Shown here: positions 63,205-64,000 of the stretch, in pieces
Layout: each line of letters opens with the position of its first letter
Numbering within the stretch: the first letter of the stretch is position 1
Assembly (NCBI RefSeq): GCF_004193775.1
Contig: NC_041019.1
Location: forward strand, 17,641,020-17,705,019
Source of the DNA: Glycine soja
Lineage: Eukaryota; Streptophyta; Magnoliopsida; Fabales; Fabaceae
Direction of reading: 5' to 3'
Length of the DNA stretch: 64,000 nucleotides
Made by a program: the position numbers and the translations under genes
The notes under the pieces: generated by a model
Told to the model about the DNA's origin: nothing
Seen by the model: only the letters and a program-made list of their open reading frames with translations
The model's database searches: none

Positions 63205-63500
63205 CCTAGATGAGGCATTCTACATTGATCACATTTGATCACATCTCCTTTTGGACCTTGTAGGTCAAGATCTTTATCATTTCCATTCAATGGATTCTCC
63301 TGCTTTCTGGACAATGATGGCAGCGTGGAATTGGAGGAGAGAGAAGAGATGAGAGGAGATTGTCTCATTTTCAAGGTAGAAGATGCGTCTAGAAGATACC
63401 TCACACTACCATAGGGAGGCCAATGTATAAGAGACTCTTCGGAGGAAGAAGGAGATGCAATGCAAAGAGAACTGCAGGGAGGAGTTACTAGAGTTCACGC
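63205..63500 (-). other. Possible exon on the minus strand
   Basis: A minus-strand frame of about 100 codons with normal composition reads through ESLIHWPPYGSVRYLLD, SSLSSNSTLPSLSRKQ and KGDVIKCDQCRMPHL, followed by CTAG|GTGATAT, a plausible splice donor at about 63207. It has no convincing ATG (an upstream stop precedes it), so it would have to be an internal or partial exon. The CDQC segment recalls a zinc-binding start but no family is recognised. May be chance. Confidence 0.25.
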
Positions 63501-64000
63501 AAATTCTGTTCATTGCTCTTAATTGCAGCTCTCTCACGAGAAATCTCGAGGAAATTATACTCATGATCATTTACAAACAATTCCATCCATACCAAATTAT
63601 CATATATAGAGGTCATGCACCACAGCACTCATGAGTTTATCTCTAGTAGACATACTGGATTCTCTAGAAACACAACACCAGAGGGAGGTGAGGATATATG
63701 CTGACAATTTCACTTGATTTGAAATTGGAAGGAACTCGGTGGAGCGCCCCAGAACTTTGGAGCCAAAAACGTAGTCACAGGTAGTATAAGTAGATCAACT
63801 TAGGTGAGGATGTTGATACGAGATTTAAAAATGTGTACCAGCCACAATTTGCACCATAGTCGAATTCCAGATAAATATTTCTGAACTAAGAGCGTCCTTC
63901 TGGTTTCTAGGATGGTCATCTGAAGAATGAAATAGGCACTGAACAAGCACATCTGGATACCAACAAAGTGGGTCCCACATAAATGTTTTTGTGCCTGATG
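63501..64000. other. Unassigned sequence at the right edge
   Basis: Nothing recognised. If the minus-strand exon above is real, upstream exons or its promoter would lie here. Confidence 0.35.

Overview
The window looks like a transposon-rich chromosomal segment of a plant, most likely a legume and plausibly soybean. The evidence is nested Tat/Ogre-type and Athila-type Ty3/gypsy elements, a SIRE/Maximus-type Ty1/copia element, several MITEs, an intron-containing PP2A catalytic subunit gene with plant subfamily I sequence, and AT-rich non-coding DNA. Species assignment is inference from recognised families; no search was run. Only two stretches look like ordinary host genes: the six-exon PP2A gene (30752-35744, +) and a small unrecognised 124-codon gene (40677-41051, +).

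Left block (1-27469): elements inserted into one another. The outermost is an Athila-lineage gypsy element on the minus strand (5' LTR 26131-27469, tRNA-Asp-type primer site, decayed gag-protease-RT to 22840). Interrupting its RT is a plus-strand Ogre-like element, of which the 3' non-coding region (15372-21218) and 3' LTR (21219-22839) are visible. Inside that lies a minus-strand Ogre-like element of the same family (1-15371) with LTRs, tRNA-Arg-type primer site, a broken ORF1 and a broken gag, but no pol. Inside that is a solo LTR (6670-7707) with a perfect 5-bp target duplication. The rest of the two outer elements should lie left of the window.

Middle block (27470-42978): lower-copy DNA with MITEs, three of them bordered by TA microsatellites. 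A Pack-MULE-like element (28709-30265) carries a decayed copy of a plant serine-rich protein gene and ends about 490 bp upstream of the PP2A start codon. The small gene at 40677 has four ACGTG motifs and a TATA box upstream. A 271-bp MITE at 42699 has a perfect 9-bp target duplication.

Right block (43421-64000): a 5'-truncated LTR (43421-44805), then a second plus-strand Ogre-like element (45015 to about 56392) that keeps gag but lacks both ORF1 and pol and contains a solo LTR (51088-52770, target duplication AAATC). A SIRE-like copia element (56444-60139) has an open gag and a pol start broken by single-base indels just before a 100-N gap (60140-60239). Beyond the gap (60240-64000) nothing could be assigned confidently.

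The most notable signals are: different tandem arrays (24, 48, 108, 128 and 243 bp) in the gag-to-3'LTR region of all three Ogre-like elements, two of them beside the same conserved anchor; 95 bp of target flank copied next to the opposite LTR, where the polypurine tract should be; strings of short hairpins with one constant 9-nt loop and changing stems in one LTR family; and the gene-carrying MULE next to PP2A.
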